Below, in pieces: positions 43,782-52,250 of a DNA stretch of 64,000 bases (positions are counted from its first letter, which is position 1; each line of letters starts with the position of its first letter). The notes under the pieces were generated by a model that searched no databases, was not told the DNA's origin, and saw only the letters and a list, made by a program, of their open reading frames with translations. Position numbers and translations under genes: made by a program. The DNA is from Fusobacterium nucleatum_L (lineage in GTDB: Bacteria > Fusobacteriota > Fusobacteriia > Fusobacteriales > Fusobacteriaceae), in contig NZ_CP077172.1 in assembly GCF_050231725.1 (NCBI RefSeq), positions 992,001 through 1,056,000 of the forward strand, in the 5' to 3' direction.

Positions 43782-45275
43782 CTAATTTAACTTTTCTACA
43801 ATCAAAGTATAATTTTTCTTTATATTTCCATCTGAATATAGTTCTATTTTCTTATTTTTTGTTATTATTCCTTCAAATTTTCTTGTTAAGTTTCTTCCAA
43901 CTTCTGAAATATTTTTAATTTTTATATCAGATTTTATATATTCTCCATTTTGCAAATAGTCAAATTCTGTATCATAAACTAAAGTTATTTTAACTTTTAT
44001 GTCATTTTTAAATTCAAAGAATGAGTTATCTAAGTCAATTTCTTTATTTTTTTCCATTATCCCATTAAATATTTTAATATTTTCATTTTTAAAATATGAT
44101 AGAATTTCAGTTGAAGTAGCTGGTATTCCATAGCCTATTTCTTCCATAGATAAGTTTCTATCAGTATTTTTAGCTGAATGAATAATCAGTGCCTTTAAAA
44201 GAGTAGGATTAAAGTCAGAAAAATCTTTAAAATCCTTACAAATATTTTGATAAATTATTGTGGCAAGTGATGAAATTCTTGCTGTTGCAAAACTTGTTCC
44301 AGATGATGAAGCAATATTTCCATTTCTAGAAAATGATTTTACTCCATTCATCACCATTTCTCCATTATCTCCAAGTGATAATTCTCCTCCATAGCTAGCT
44401 AAATCAGGTTTTATTGTTCCCTTAGGTCCTAAACCAACTCTACTATAATTTGAAGCATATCTTTCATCATTTATAGCACCAACAACTATGGCAAGTAGAG
44501 AATCTGAACCATGGTAAAGTTTTCCTTTTGGTAGTTTTTTCATAAAATTTCCACCATTTCCACCAGATTTACAAATAAGGACTCCATAAGTTTTTTGTAA
44601 ATGGTCTAAAACTACCCCAAAATCTGAAAAAGTATCTTCTTCTATTCCTATTTTCACACTTAAAGACAGATTCCAAATTTTAACTTTTTTATGATTTTCT
44701 TTTACTGCTAAGACTATATTTTTTAATAAGTCATCTTCTTCTATTGTTGTAGCAGATAAAACAGTTGCATCTAAAAGATAGAAACCTTCATTTTTTACCA
44801 TCTCTCTATTTTCTAATTTATCTCCATATAGAGCTATTCCTGAAACAAATGTTCCATGAGTTGTGCTTGTATCTTTCTTTAAAAATCTTGTATGAACTCT
44901 TTTTATCCAAGGGTCTAAATATTTTATATGTGCAATTCCGTTATCTATAACCCCTAAAGTTATATAGTTTTTATTTTCTTCTGGATAAATAACAGGAACT
45001 TCTCCTTCTATATCATCAATCTGTATAGGCAATGAATATTTTGAAATAGGCTCAATATATTTAATATAGTTTGGAGCTTTTTCTTGTAATATCATAATGA
45101 ATTTACTGTTAATATCTATTAATTTATACATAAAAAAATCTTTAAAATATTCTGTCTTTTTATATTGAATATTGTAATCTTCTAAAATTTTTATAAAATC
45201 TTTTTCTTTTGAAATATCTGATAAACTTACTTTATAATTTGAATTTTTATCTTCTTTTGCTAATCTTACTCTCAT
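43782..45275 (-). CDS. S8-family (subtilisin-like) serine peptidase without signal peptide
   Basis: A 497-residue protease. The triad is Asp111 (LGVIDNGIAH), His140 (TTHGTFVSGIAL) and Ser328 (SSSGTSFATARI), with Asn240 (KSGGNGG) as the oxyanion residue, so it should be active. The N-terminus (MRVRLAKEDKNSNYKVSLSD) is charged with no signal peptide or membrane anchor; residues 1-100 may be a propeptide-like domain and 400-497 a beta-rich tail. It is therefore likely cytoplasmic, unlike large autotransporter subtilases of fusobacteria. No AAA partner gene lies beside it. Role unknown. Confidence 0.85.
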   Translation of the reverse strand: MRVRLAKEDKNSNYKVSLSDISKEKDFIKILEDYNIQYKKTEYFKDFFMYKLIDINSKFIMILQEKAPNYIKYIEPISKYSLPIQIDDIEGEVPVIYPEENKNYITLGVIDNGIAHIKYLDPWIKRVHTRFLKKDTSTTHGTFVSGIALYGDKLENREMVKNEGFYLLDATVLSATTIEEDDLLKNIVLAVKENHKKVKIWNLSLSVKIGIEEDTFSDFGVVLDHLQKTYGVLICKSGGNGGNFMKKLPKGKLYHGSDSLLAIVVGAINDERYASNYSRVGLGPKGTIKPDLASYGGELSLGDNGEMVMNGVKSFSRNGNIASSSGTSFATARISSLATIIYQNICKDFKDFSDFNPTLLKALIIHSAKNTDRNLSMEEIGYGIPATSTEILSYFKNENIKIFNGIMEKNKEIDLDNSFFEFKNDIKVKITLVYDTEFDYLQNGEYIKSDIKIKNISEVGRNLTRKFEGIITKNKKIELYSDGNIKKNYTLIVEKLN

Positions 45276-45408
45276 TTTTCCCCTACCATTCTTTATATTT
45301 AAATAATAATTCTAAATTTTATTATAACATATATTTTTATTATTCTTTAATAAAAAAGTAGAAATGTTTTATAGCTATCTAAGCCCAAATAATTAAAAAT
45401 AAAAAAAA

Positions 45409-45438
45409 ACACTAAATAACATTTTTGTTATTTAGTGT
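45409..45438 (-). terminator. Terminator of fhs
   Basis: ACACTAAATAAC (45409-45420) and GTTATTTAGTGT (45427-45438) are perfect 12-bp arms with a 6-base loop, followed on the minus strand by nine T residues. It lies 22 bp after the fhs stop codon. Confidence 0.92.
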
Positions 45439-45460
45439 CAATTTTTTATAGAATTAATTT

Positions 45461-47095
45461 TTAGAATAATCCAGAGATAACTCCATTTTCATCAATATCA
45501 ATTACTTCTGCCGATGGTTTCTTTGGTAATCCTGGCATATCTATAATGTCTCCTGCCATAGCTATAACAAATCCTGCTCCAACAGCTAGACGTAAATCGT
45601 TTATAGTTACTTTAAATCCAGTAGGTTTTCCTAATAATGCTGGATTATCAGAAATTGATTTTTGAGTTTTTGACATACATACTGGAAGTTTATTTAATCC
45701 TTCAGCTTCTATTACATCAAATACTTTTTTAGTTGCAGGTGCAAATACAACTCCATCTGCTCCATAGATTTCTTTACATATTTTTTCTATTTTTTCTTTA
45801 ATAGTTAAGTTTATATCATAGAAATAATCAAATTCAGTGTTATTATTGTCTATTGCTTTTAAAACTTTTTCTGCAAGGTCTACTCCACCTTCTCCACCTT
45901 TTGCCCAAACTTCACATAGAGAAACTTCTGCTCCTCTTTCATTACAGAATTTTTCTATCATATCAATTTTTTCATCAGTATCTGTTACAAATTTGTTGAT
46001 TGCAACAACTAATGGTAATTTATATTTATTTTTAATGTTGTCTATGTGTTTATCTAAATTTTCTAATCCAGCTTTTAAGTCACCTTTTCCATGATGTTCT
46101 AAAGCTCTAACTGTTGCAACTATAACAGCACAATCAGGTTTTAATCCACCAAGTCTACATTTGATGTCTATGAATTTTTCTGCTCCTAAGTCTGCAGCAA
46201 ATCCTGCTTCTGTAACAACATAGTCAGTTAATTTTAATGCCATTTTTGTAGCAAGTATAGAGTTACATCCATGAGCTATATTAGCAAATGGTCCTCCATG
46301 AATAAATACAGGTGTATTTTCTAATGTTTGAACTAAGTTAGGTTTTATAGCATCTTTAAGAAGAGCTGCAACTGCTCCTTCTATATGTAAATCTCCAACT
46401 CTTAATAATTTTCCATCTAATGAAGTTCCAAAAACTATATTTTTAATCTTTTCTTTTAATTCAGTTATTGAGTTAGATAAGCAAAGTATTGCCATTATTT
46501 CAGATCCAACTGTGATTTGGAAAGAGTCTTGTCTTGGATATCCATTAGCTTTTCCTCCAAGTCCAATAACTACATTTCTAAGAGCTCTGTCGTTCATATC
46601 CACAACTCTTTTCCAAGTTATTTTAGTTATATCAATTCCTAAAGCATTTCCAGAATTGATATGGTTATCTATACAAGCAGAGATTAAGTTATGAGCTATA
46701 CCAATTGCATGCATATCACCAGTGAAGTGTAAGTTAATATCTTCCATAGGAACAACTTGTGCATATCCTCCACCTGCTGCTCCACCTTTCATTCCAAAAA
46801 CTGGTCCTAAAGATGGTTCTCTTATTGCTGCTGCTGATAATTTACCAATTTTATTTAAAGCTTGAGTAAGTCCAATAGTTACAGTTGATTTTCCTTCTCC
46901 TGCTGGAGTAGGTGTAATTGCAGTTACTAAAATTAATTTACCATTAGGTCTCTTACTTTTTTGAAGAACATCTAAATTAATTTTAGCCTTATATTTTCCA
47001 TATTGTTCTATATCGTCCTCTGTCAATCCTAATCTTTTAGCAATTTCTACAATGTTTTCCTTTTTGGCTGCTTGTGCAATTTGAATATCAGTCAT
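45461..47095 (-). CDS. fhs: Formate-tetrahydrofolate ligase
   Basis: A 544-residue enzyme that makes 10-formyl-tetrahydrofolate from formate, THF and ATP. The P-loop is TPAGEGKSTVTIGL (about residues 62-75). EPSLGPVFGMKGGAAGGGYA, DINLHFTGDMHAIGIAHNLI and FIHGGPFANIAHGCNSI are highly conserved family segments, and the MAGDIIDMPGLPKKPSA end is typical. The length is standard and the gene stands alone between terminators. It supplies one-carbon units for purine synthesis and formate turnover in an anaerobe. Confidence 0.97.
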   Translation of the reverse strand: MTDIQIAQAAKKENIVEIAKRLGLTEDDIEQYGKYKAKINLDVLQKSKRPNGKLILVTAITPTPAGEGKSTVTIGLTQALNKIGKLSAAAIREPSLGPVFGMKGGAAGGGYAQVVPMEDINLHFTGDMHAIGIAHNLISACIDNHINSGNALGIDITKITWKRVVDMNDRALRNVVIGLGGKANGYPRQDSFQITVGSEIMAILCLSNSITELKEKIKNIVFGTSLDGKLLRVGDLHIEGAVAALLKDAIKPNLVQTLENTPVFIHGGPFANIAHGCNSILATKMALKLTDYVVTEAGFAADLGAEKFIDIKCRLGGLKPDCAVIVATVRALEHHGKGDLKAGLENLDKHIDNIKNKYKLPLVVAINKFVTDTDEKIDMIEKFCNERGAEVSLCEVWAKGGEGGVDLAEKVLKAIDNNNTEFDYFYDINLTIKEKIEKICKEIYGADGVVFAPATKKVFDVIEAEGLNKLPVCMSKTQKSISDNPALLGKPTGFKVTINDLRLAVGAGFVIAMAGDIIDMPGLPKKPSAEVIDIDENGVISGLF

Positions 47096-47254
47096 TCTTA
47101 AAAACCTCCTGAATTTAAATTTTTAGTAAAATTATTTATTTTATCTAATTATTAAAATGACTTTAAAAATTAACAAAAAAATAATTTTATACCTATATTA
47201 TAATAACAGTTATTTAGAATAATTTCAACTAAATTTTAAAAAAATATTAATCTT

Positions 47255-47845
47255 TTATTTAAATGTGATAAATCCCCCATCATTTGTTATTGTTCTATAC
47301 CATAAAGATAAATTTATTTTTGTAATTTCTTTATCATCAATTATATTTAAAAAATAGTTTCCATTTTCTTCAAATATTTCAACAACGATAACCCAATGCC
47401 ATTTATCTAAATTATTTTCTTCACCATTACATAAATTTAAAAAGGCAATAGGTTTATCTTCTGAAAGTTCTTTACTAATAAAATTTATAATGTCATCTAA
47501 GTTAGGTTTATTTTTTATATCTACATTTATATAGTCTATTAATACTTTTTTGTTATTATAAAATTTTTTTATTCCATCATAAAATAATTTTATTGAGTTT
47601 AATCCATGTTCAGTAGGTAAAAGATAGAACCATAATTCTTCCATTATTTTTAAGGCATCAAAAATTCTAATTTCCTTAAAGTTTCTTATTTGATTATAGT
47701 AATTAATTATACTTGATGCGACAGTTGCTCCACAACCAGCTTTTTGTTGCCAAGCATTTTTATACCATTCTTGAGAAAAACCATAATAAGTTTTTTCGTT
47801 ATCTATAACTTGGAATAAATTTAAGTTTTTAATTTTAGCTCTCAT
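47255..47845 (-). CDS. C39-like papain-fold protein of unknown function
   Basis: A 196-residue soluble protein. Cys38 lies in QQKAGCGATVASSIINYY, preceded by Gln residues that could form the oxyanion hole, and His150 is in DKWHWVIVVEIF with acidic residues at 170-171 (NIIDDKEI). This Gln-Cys-His-Asp order is that of C39-like and other papain-fold cysteine peptidases. There is no signal peptide and no neighbouring ABC exporter or bacteriocin gene, so processing of a leader peptide is not supported. The C-terminal NDGGFITFK is unassigned. Confidence 0.55.
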   Translation of the reverse strand: MRAKIKNLNLFQVIDNEKTYYGFSQEWYKNAWQQKAGCGATVASSIINYYNQIRNFKEIRIFDALKIMEELWFYLLPTEHGLNSIKLFYDGIKKFYNNKKVLIDYINVDIKNKPNLDDIINFISKELSEDKPIAFLNLCNGEENNLDKWHWVIVVEIFEENGNYFLNIIDDKEITKINLSLWYRTITNDGGFITFK

Positions 47846-47907
47846 CTTTCACCACCTCTTTTAAGTAAAATTTAACTATATATTATCATAATTTTTAAAT
47901 TTTATGT

Positions 47908-47913
47908 TATAAT
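47908..47913 (+). promoter_or_regulatory. -10 box of the YoaK-family gene
   Basis: TATAAT at 47908-47913, preceded by TGT, as an extended -10, 33 bp before the ATG at 47947. Confidence 0.45.
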
Positions 47914-47946
47914 TTTAAAAACATATTATAAGTGAAAGGAAAAGAA

Positions 47947-48657
47947 ATGGATAAAATTAAATTTAAAAAATTTTTTGATAATAAAGAAGAATTTGCTCCG
48001 AATGAAAGGCTTTGGCTCTTTTGTATGTTAATGCTGATTGCAGGATTTTGGGGAGGTTTTACTTATTCACTGAGAGGTAAAGTTTTTGTAAATGCTCAAA
48101 CAGGGAACTTAGTGTTTTTATCTTTAGGAATAGCTTCATGGGATACGGCATTAATTAAAAATGCTCTTGCCACATTATTAGCATACTTCTGTGGAATAAT
48201 TACTGCTGAATTTATTTCAAAAGAAATTAATAAAATATCTTTTCTTATTTGGGAAAGAATTTTGTTATTTTTCAGCCTTATTGTAACTATACTTTTAGGT
48301 TTTATACCTGAAACAGCTCCTTATGAACTTACTAATTTTACTATAGCTTTTACTGCTGCAATGCAATTTAATACCTTTGAAAAAGCACATGGAATGGGAA
48401 TGGCAACTCCATTTTGTACTAACCATGTAAAACAGGCATCAGCTAATTTTGTCAGATTTTTAAAAACAAGAGATAACAATAAATTAAGAATATCTTTAAG
48501 TCATTTAAGTATGATAATATCATTTGTTACAGGAGCAATTCTTTCAATATTTTTAGGAAGATTTTTCTTAGGAAAAGCAATTTGGATATCTTCATTTTTT
48601 ATTCTTATAACTTTATACTTCTTTTCAAAATCTTTAAAAAATTACAATGAAAAATAA
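47947..48657 (+). CDS. YoaK/DUF1275 family membrane protein
   Basis: A 236-residue protein with six predicted membrane segments. The DUF1275 features are LMLIAGFWGGFTYSLRGKVF then VNAQTGNLVFLSLGIASWDT, and FTAAMQFNTFEKAHGMGMATPFC in the middle. The family is widespread, of unknown function and possibly a transporter. ATG 47947 is preferred over GTG 47932 because AAGGA lies six bases before it. It is the only plus-strand gene of this region and ends at a bidirectional terminator. Confidence 0.88.
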   Translation: MDKIKFKKFFDNKEEFAPNERLWLFCMLMLIAGFWGGFTYSLRGKVFVNAQTGNLVFLSLGIASWDTALIKNALATLLAYFCGIITAEFISKEINKISFLIWERILLFFSLIVTILLGFIPETAPYELTNFTIAFTAAMQFNTFEKAHGMGMATPFCTNHVKQASANFVRFLKTRDNNKLRISLSHLSMIISFVTGAILSIFLGRFFLGKAIWISSFFILITLYFFSKSLKNYNEK

Positions 48658-48670
48658 GAAAAATAATATA

Positions 48671-48704
48671 AAAAAACCACAAGAATAATAACTTGTGGTT
48701 TTTT
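48671..48704. terminator. Bidirectional terminator
   Basis: AAAAAACCACAAG (48671-48683) and CTTGTGGTTTTTT (48692-48704) are perfect 13-bp arms between the convergent YoaK and PepSY genes. The core CCACAAG / CTTGTGG is reused in the hairpin at 49337-49375. Confidence 0.9.
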
Positions 48705-48713
48705 AATCATCTA

Positions 48714-49199
48714 TTAGAAATCTTTTTTATCTCTTAAAATTTCTCCCGTATTCGCATCGATAAGGAATTCTCTATCCATAAATCCTTCTGCAATTTCTAC
48801 ATCATATACTAACACTCCATTTTTATGCTTTAATTCTATTTCTTTAAATTTTCCATTTTTAGATTGTTTTAATGCTATTTCTTTAGCTTTATCATAAGAA
48901 ATTTTTGGTTTATCTACGGAATTAGAACTTTTATGATGTTTTTGTTCATGTTCCATTTTTAAAATAGCTCCTGTTTCAGCATCTATTTCATAATCTTTTT
49001 CAATATTTCCATCCATAACTTCTACTTCATAAATCATTCTTCCATTTTCTCTGTCTAGTTTAAATTTTGTTATTTGTCCATTTGGAGCTTCTTTTTTTAC
49101 TGTGTCCTTTGCTTGTTGCTCACTTATTGCTCCTAAGACAGTTGTTGAAAAACCTATACTTCCCGCTACTATTGCTCCAATTATTAATAATTTTTTCAT
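48714..49199 (-). CDS. Exported protein with two PepSY domains
   Basis: A 161-residue protein with a signal peptide (MKKLLIIGAIVAGSIGFSTT, cleavage near VLGA). Two PepSY units follow: residues 26-86 (EQQAKDTVKKEAPNGQITKF to DYEIDAETGAILKMEHE) and residues 101-158 (SYDKAKEIALKQSKNGKFKE to EFLIDANTGEIL). They are joined by a His/Ser linker. PepSY domains are thought to inhibit or chaperone envelope proteases and often belong to stress-response two-component regulons. Its upstream region has a TTCAT direct repeat suitable for an OmpR-type regulator. Confidence 0.85.
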   Translation of the reverse strand: MKKLLIIGAIVAGSIGFSTTVLGAISEQQAKDTVKKEAPNGQITKFKLDRENGRMIYEVEVMDGNIEKDYEIDAETGAILKMEHEQKHHKSSNSVDKPKISYDKAKEIALKQSKNGKFKEIELKHKNGVLVYDVEIAEGFMDREFLIDANTGEILRDKKDF

Positions 49200-49264
49200 T
49201 TTATTTCTCCTTTTTCTTATCTACTATTTTTATTTTGAATCTATCATCAATTTTCTATGTTTTT

Positions 49265-49296
49265 ATTATATTTGATAATTATGAATTAAAAATGAA
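49265..49296 (-). promoter_or_regulatory. PepSY gene promoter with TTCAT direct repeat
   Basis: On the minus strand TTCAT-N6-TTCAT (plus-strand ATGAATTAAAAATGAA, 49281-49296) lies ten bases before TATAAT (49265-49270). The 11-bp repeat period suits an OmpR/PhoB-class activator. A near-identical 16-mer occurs at 49450-49465. Confidence 0.5.
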
Positions 49297-49333
49297 AACT
49301 AAAAAATATACTTTCTTTTTTATATTACAATAA

Positions 49334-49434
49334 AGCAAAAACCACAAGAAATGAGGGGAGAGACTTGTGGTTTTTCTATCTACATATTCATTTTATTAGG
49401 GAGGGGTTTATCTATGTTCCCTTATATGCTTTAA
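49334..49434 (-). ncRNA. Candidate small RNA or 3'-UTR-derived RNA with C-rich segments
   Basis: No gene occupies this stretch. On the minus strand a TGCTATATAC -10-like element (49435-49444) preceded by TTCAT-N6-TTCAT (49450-49465) would start an RNA of about 100 nt ending in the hairpin 49337-49375 and TTTTTGC. It carries two pyrimidine-rich segments, ACCCCTCCCTAA and TCTCTCCCCTCA (the latter in the hairpin loop), that are complementary to GGGAGGGG-type ribosome sites. It could instead simply be the 3' untranslated tail of the secretin operon. Confidence 0.35.
49337..49375 (-). terminator. Terminator after the secretion operon
   Basis: AAAAACCACAAG (49337-49348) and CTTGTGGTTTTT (49364-49375) are perfect 12-bp arms with a 15-base G-rich (plus strand) loop. 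It lies 94 bp after the secretin stop codon and is followed by T residues in both directions. Confidence 0.8.
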
Positions 49435-49468
49435 GTATATAGCAGAAAAATGAATTTAAAATGAATTT

Positions 49469-51037
49469 TTAAATTTTAAAAAAATTTTTTTCTTCATCTA
49501 TTTCAACTTTAAGTTTTATATACATATCAGAGTTTTCATTTTTTTTAGTAGTATTTTTAAAAAAGAAACTTATTATAGGAATATCCCCTAAAATTGGGAT
49601 TTTACTCTCTATATTTTGTTGAATAGATTTTTTTAAGCCACCTAATAAAATAGTATCTCCATTCTTAACTCTAACCTTTGTTGTAAGTCCTCTGCCAACC
49701 TTAGAACCACCTTCTGAATTATATGTTCCAGAATTTATATCCTTCAAGTTTAAAACATTTTTCTTAAATTTAAAATCACTCAATTCCAAACTAATTTCCA
49801 AGACTATATAATTATCATCTTTAATGAAAGGTTTAACTTTCATTATTAATCCTGCTTCTTTGAAAACAGGCTCACTATATTTATCTTTTTTATCTTCTCT
49901 ATGAGTTTTGACTCCAACAATAACTTCTTCTGTAACTTTAAACTCACCTTCTTCCCCACTCGCTATCATAAGAGTTGGAACTGAACTCACAACTAAATCA
50001 TTAGTAGCTTCTAATAAGTTTATTCCTGCACTTAAAACATCACTTTTATTGTGAAATTGTCTTACTATATTTACAGAACTTCCTATACCATTTAATCCTG
50101 CCTTACCTAAAATTATTGCTGTTAGACTATTTCTTTCTTGACTTTCAACATTTTGCTTATATACCCAGTCAAAACCTAATTCTTCAAATAAATTATTTGA
50201 TATATCTAAAATTTGAGAAGTTATCTTCACTTGCTTAGGATTTTTATCTACATCTTCTATTATAGATATAGCATTCTCCAAAATATTTCTTTCTCCACTT
50301 ACTACTAATTTGTTTACTTTACTTAAAGTACTTACTTTTATATTTTCTCCAAAAGTTTCTCGTAAAATTTTGGAGACTTCATCTGGTGAAACATTAAATA
50401 AAGAAAAGGTTTTAGTATAGTAAAATTTCCCATCTATTTCATAGAAATTTGAATTTGATAAATCATCAGAAATATCCTTATTTTCATAATTATTTAGATT
50501 TTCTTTTAAATTAACATTTAATATGTTTATTGATTTAACAGTGTCAATTATTTCTCCCTTTTCTTCAAATCCTCTTTTTGAGATTTTACAAACATAGACG
50601 TCTTTTGGTATATTATCAATAATAAAGTTTCCACTACTATCAGTATAAACTACCTTATTCAAATCTTTTAACTCTATCTTTGCACTTTTTAAGCCCATAT
50701 TATTTGAAGTTACCTTTCCAATAATTTTAGCTTTTTTAGTATTTTTTTCACTTTGTAACATAAAAATCGTAATATTATTTTCTTTTTTTATTGATAAATC
50801 ATAGCTTTCAGCTAGATATTGAAGAACTGAATTTATATTTTCTCCCTTATTAAAATATGTGTCTATTACAATATCTTTGGCTTCTTTAGAACAAATTAAA
50901 TTCTTTCCTGTTTCCTTAGATAAAATTGCTAAAACTTCGTGTAAAGGCATATCAATAATATCTATATCACGATTTAAAGTAGCTGGAAATATAAAGATAT
51001 TTAAAATTAAAAATAAAATTAAAGTAAATTTTTTCAT
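49469..51037 (-). CDS. Secretin (GspD/PilQ-like) with an internal carboxypeptidase-regulatory-like domain
   Basis: A 522-residue outer-membrane secretin with a signal peptide (MKKFTLILFLILNIFIFPAT). Order of domains: STN-like (residues 25-93), a beta-sandwich of the CarboxypepD_reg type (104-178, IIGKVTSNNMGLKSAKIELK and VYTDSSGNFIIDNIPKDVYV), an N1/NolW domain (207-275, FSLFNVSPDEVSKILRETFG) and the secretin core (335-520, with TTKVRVKNGDTILLGGLKKS and KIPILGDIPIISFFF). It is shorter than PilQ and has only one N1-type repeat. Last gene of the operon. It would form the outer-membrane pore. Confidence 0.88.
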   Translation of the reverse strand: MKKFTLILFLILNIFIFPATLNRDIDIIDMPLHEVLAILSKETGKNLICSKEAKDIVIDTYFNKGENINSVLQYLAESYDLSIKKENNITIFMLQSEKNTKKAKIIGKVTSNNMGLKSAKIELKDLNKVVYTDSSGNFIIDNIPKDVYVCKISKRGFEEKGEIIDTVKSINILNVNLKENLNNYENKDISDDLSNSNFYEIDGKFYYTKTFSLFNVSPDEVSKILRETFGENIKVSTLSKVNKLVVSGERNILENAISIIEDVDKNPKQVKITSQILDISNNLFEELGFDWVYKQNVESQERNSLTAIILGKAGLNGIGSSVNIVRQFHNKSDVLSAGINLLEATNDLVVSSVPTLMIASGEEGEFKVTEEVIVGVKTHREDKKDKYSEPVFKEAGLIMKVKPFIKDDNYIVLEISLELSDFKFKKNVLNLKDINSGTYNSEGGSKVGRGLTTKVRVKNGDTILLGGLKKSIQQNIESKIPILGDIPIISFFFKNTTKKNENSDMYIKLKVEIDEEKNFFKI

Positions 51038-51065
51038 CTGTTCTCACCTTTTCTCAATTATCTAA

Positions 51066-51138
51066 GTCTACTTCACAAGCATTAGTATTTCGTGAACTCC
51101 AAAATGCTCCCTCAACAATAATGGTCATCACAGTAGGC
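51066..51138 (-). repeat. Family A 73-bp hairpin repeat, copy 3
   Basis: Reads GCCTACTGTGATGACCATTA and onward on the minus strand, ending AGTAGAC. It lies in the 131-bp gap between the secretin gene and the PilO-like gene. On the plus strand the outer arms GTCTACT and AGTAGGC pair with one T-G wobble. Confidence 0.8.
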
Positions 51139-51168
51139 TTATTCTAGTAATTTATTTAATATTTAAAT

Positions 51169-51969
51169 TTATTCAACTTTTTCTTTCTTATTATCTATAC
51201 TTTCTTTATTTTCTTCCTTCTTATTAGATTTTTTATTTTTACTCTTCTTGTCTTCTTTATTTTCAGTTGTAGCCTTACTTTCAATCTCTTTTTTATTAGA
51301 AACTCTATGATATGTTTTATCTCCTATTCTCATAAATGAATATGAAATTCCTTTTCCTCCAGAATTTTTATTAGTCTTTTTAAAAATATCCTTACTACTT
51401 ATATTATTGTCTATAAGACTATCTATTTTTTCTGTTTTATCTAAAACATTAGCAGATAAAGTTGTTTTTACTTCTAGTAAATTCTTGTCTATACTGATTT
51501 TTAAGTATGAAGAAGAAAAATTAATATCATAGTTTTCATTTTCTATTTCTCTAAAAAAATTTTTAATATTTCCTTCACTTCCATAAAAAGACATAGCTAC
51601 TTTTAACTTATCTCCATCTTTTCTACTTCTTCCAAAACTTTGAAAAATAATATTATTTTTAGAAATTTTTTCCTCTATATAGTTCAATAAGCTAGGAATA
51701 TTATCAAATTTATTTTTATCAGATTTTTCTTCCTGATTTTCAATTTTTTCTCTATCCTTTTCAAAATCCTTTCTTTTTATATTAAGTGCCTTAAAAACAA
51801 CATTCTTTTCATAATTTAACTTGCCTATTTTTATATCTTCTTGTTCTATCAATTCTTTTATTTCAGAAAGTTTTAAAATATTTTTAAAAATAAGAAAATA
51901 AAAAACTAAAAGATACAGGAAAATTAAAAGTATTATTTTTAAATTTTTATTTTTTAAATCTAAGTCCAT
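51169..51969 (-). CDS. PilO/GspM-like inner-membrane assembly protein
   Basis: A 266-residue bitopic protein. Residues 12-32 are a membrane segment (IILLIFLYLLVFYFLIFKNI), followed by a coiled coil to about 85 and a ferredoxin-like PilO domain at about 90-175 (PSLLNYIEEKISKNNIIFQS and GSEGNIKNFFREIENENYDI). The last 60 residues are a Lys/Glu/Ser/Asn-rich low-complexity tail, unusual for PilO. Sequence similarity is weak and the call rests on the layout and on its place between the PilN-like and secretin genes. Confidence 0.6.
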   Translation of the reverse strand: MDLDLKNKNLKIILLIFLYLLVFYFLIFKNILKLSEIKELIEQEDIKIGKLNYEKNVVFKALNIKRKDFEKDREKIENQEEKSDKNKFDNIPSLLNYIEEKISKNNIIFQSFGRSRKDGDKLKVAMSFYGSEGNIKNFFREIENENYDINFSSSYLKISIDKNLLEVKTTLSANVLDKTEKIDSLIDNNISSKDIFKKTNKNSGGKGISYSFMRIGDKTYHRVSNKKEIESKATTENKEDKKSKNKKSNKKEENKESIDNKKEKVE

Positions 51970-51985
51970 ACCATCACCTATCCTG

Positions 51986-52235
51986 TAAAAAATAGTTCGT
52001 TACTAGCCAGATTTCTTAATGCTGAAAAATTGACATTCACATCTAAGAAACTCTAAGCAATAGTTTGCTAGGCGTTTCTAAGAAATTCGGTATCTGTAAG
52101 AAGCTCTAAATGAACAAGTTCATTAACAGCTTCTAAGGGTGTTGACAAGTCAGCTTCAAACAAGCTGAGATTTGTTCGGCTCATTCTATTTAATTTTTAT
52201 CTTAAAATCTGGAATGTAACTCACTTATTTTTTTA
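51986..52235. repeat. Family B element, long variant (about 250 bp)
   Basis: TAAAAAATAGTTCGTTACTA with GCCAGATTTCTTAA on the left and AAAATCTGGAATGTAACTCA then CTTATTTTTTTA on the right are inverted ends. The centre holds further small palindromes (TTCTAAGAAA, GCTTCTAAG, AAGCTGAGATTTGTTCGGC). It fills the gap between the PilO-like and PilM-PilN-like genes. Confidence 0.75.
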
Positions 52236-52250
52236 TTTAATCATATATAT

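Noticed and set aside
49394..49434. Tiny plus-strand ORF MFPYML with GGGAGGGG in front, as a leader peptide
   Set aside because: No plus-strand gene follows it and the G-rich stretch is better explained as the complement of the C-rich segment of the candidate minus-strand RNA.
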